A DNA stretch of 64,000 bases, from the NCBI GenBank assembly GCA_032358255.1, contig JAULBX010025275.1, positions 1-64,000 on the forward strand, given 5' to 3'. Of this stretch, positions 62,547 through 64,000 are shown one piece after another. Under the pieces are notes generated by a model. It did not search any database. It saw only the letters and a program-made list of their open reading frames with translations, and was not told where the DNA came from. The DNA is from Heterotrichella gracilis (lineage: Eukaryota; Sar; Xanthophyceae; Tribonematales; Xanthonemataceae). How positions within the stretch are numbered: the stretch's first letter is position 1; each line of letters opens with the position of its first letter. Made by a program: the position numbers and the translations under genes.

Positions 62547-64000
62547 ATGGGCTCGCACAAGTCCAGCAGGGCCGGCTACAAACTGGCAGAGTTCCAGGCC
62601 CATTCGTCAGCGGTCACCTGCCTGCAGATAGGCAGGAAGGCCTCTGGAGTGATAGTGACCGGAGGAGATGACAACCAGGTCAACATGTGGGCAGTTGGCC
62701 AGAGCACACCGGTGCTGGTACGTTCCTTGAGACCTCTGGTTCAGTGTATTTCCAGGCCTGCTCCCACAATGACCCACATGTGTCACTGTGCCACAGAGCC
62801 TTTCAGGGCACCAAACACCCGTGGAGTGCGTGAGGTTTGACCAGGCTGAAGAAGTTGTGGCAGCTGGGGCAGCCAGTGGCACCATAAAGCTGTGGGACTT
62901 GAAGGAAGCTAAAGGTTAGTAGTCAGGTTTCACTTGTTGCCACCAACTCCCCACTCCTGTGCAGCTGCATAACAGCAATCTTTCACCGGTGATATACAGT
63001 GACAAGGACTATGAAGGGGCACGCACATGCAGCCACGGCCTTTGAGTTCCATTTGTTTGGGGAGTTTGCAGCTTCGGGTTCACTTGACACCAGCGTGCGG
63101 TTGTGGGACCTGAGGGAGAAGAACAGCTTTGCAACCTACAGGGGCCATTTGAGTGGTGTCACACGGCTAAAGTTCAGCCCTGATGGCCGGTGGCTGGCGT
63201 CAGGAAGCCTGGACGGAACCATCAAGCTGTGGGACGTTGCTGCTGGCAAAGTGATACAGGAGTTCAACAACCACACGGGGAGAGTCACAGGTTAGTCAGT
63301 GAGGCAGCTACATGCAGTCCCACAATACAGCAGGGAGAGCAGTCAGCCTTCGTACATGGCATCAAGCAGGTCTTTCACCTCTCAGCAGCGTCAACTCGAT
63401 AAACAGTATGTACTGCACTGGGTAGCATTCTACATCACCGTTGCCACGCTAAGGGCACCTCTGTCTTGCAGCTTTGGAGTACCATCCAGTAGACTTCGTC
63501 CTGGCGTCTGCGTCTGCAGACAAAACCGTCAAGCTGTTTGACCTGGACACCTTCACGCTGATTGGAACAGCTGGACCAGACTCCTCAGGTGAGGTTCGTC
63601 TCTAGGCAATGCTCCTCCTGCACCTGTTCCAGGTTACTGCCTGTTACCAATATGCAAGCCCAAACCTGACAATACAATGGTCAACCATGGACGTAACCAG
63701 TGAACCACACGGAAGGATTTGAGGCTCTAGGGTATTTGTGGCCCTAGGGTTTTGTGTCCAACCGGCTCTGTGACAAGCTCATTGTGTGCCCTTGGGTACA
63801 CAACCATGGCAATGCTGCCCCTGCATCTGTCCAACCATGTGCACCCCACCAAGATGCAAGTGACTTTGGCTGGTTGGCAGGTGTGAACGCCATTGCCTTC
63901 CCCATGAACGGGGCAGCGGTGCTCTCCGCGGTGGCAGACGGCGTCCGCAGCTGGTCTTGGGAGCCTGTCAGGATGCTGGACACAGTCGGCCTGCCCAGCT
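62547..64000 (+). CDS. KATNB1: Katanin p80 WD40 subunit B1 (5' part; continues past window)
   Basis: Regulatory and targeting subunit of the microtubule-severing enzyme katanin; the Chlamydomonas counterpart (PF15) is needed for the flagellar central pair. Exons: 62547-62717, 62797-62914, 63000-63290, 63472-63588, 63881-beyond 64000; phases agree. The start MGSHKSSRAGYKLAEFQAHS is typical. Five or six WD40 blades are visible: VTGGDDNQVNMWAVG, GAASGTIKLWDLKEAK, SGSLDTSVRLWDLREK, SGSLDGTIKLWDVAAGK, SASADKTVKLFDLD, and the last with SAVADGVRSWSWEPVRMLDT. The C-terminal katanin-con80 domain, which binds p60, would lie outside the window. No exon echoes were seen in these introns. Confidence 0.95.

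Overview
The window is nuclear DNA of a eukaryote, most likely a green alga (Chlorophyta; Chlorophyceae is my best guess, species not recognised). The genes are split by many short GT-AG introns. The gene set is plant-like: a CONSTANS-type B-box/CCT protein, a plant-type KAPA synthase, a nodulin-like MFS transporter, MIC60, a katanin p80 subunit and expanded F-box/leucine-rich-repeat families. Telomere-like CCCTAAA/TTTAGGG words are scattered through introns. There are no operons, CRISPR arrays or rRNA genes, and I recognised no tRNA genes.

Layout. 1.5-6.5 kb (-): nodulin-like MFS transporter, ten exons. 8.3-11.4 kb (+): O-fucosyltransferase-like gene. 12.7-13.6 kb (-): intronless secreted FkbM-like methyltransferase. 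15.1-18.9 kb (+): tandem pair of F-box genes. 20.3-25.0 kb (-): MIC60/mitofilin, divergent from the PRP4 kinase at 25.7-31.7 kb (+). 34.5-36.1 kb (-): CONSTANS-like. 37.6-41.3 kb (-): CYP40-type cyclophilin. 42.5-46.7 kb (-): class 3 lipase, with a tiny secreted ShKT-domain gene just upstream (46.8-47.1 kb). 47.6-51.0 kb (+): KAPA synthase ending in the peroxisomal signal SKL. 51.7-61.8 kb: a second F-box/LRR family, one intact gene (-) and two decayed copies (+). 62.5-64.0 kb (+): 5' part of katanin p80, running off the window. For most multi-exon genes the exon models were built by hand, and reading frame stays in phase across the junctions.

The most unusual feature is not a gene. In seven of these genes, introns hold partial copies of the neighbouring exon edge together with its splice site. 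I call them exon echoes. An echo upstream of an exon repeats the acceptor and the exon's first 20-90 bases; an echo downstream repeats the exon's last 15-100 bases and the donor. They occur in tandem units of about 49-220 bp, often joined to telomere-like words, and about 30 are visible. The clearest case is PRP4 kinase intron 6, where four decoy copies precede the real exon at 97-114 bp spacing. The spliceosome must ignore many near-perfect decoys, which points to exon-defined splicing and to a local duplication process active at exon-intron borders.

The genes are ordinary housekeeping and signalling genes with no evident shared pathway. The F-box genes are the lineage-expanding, decaying part of the region.
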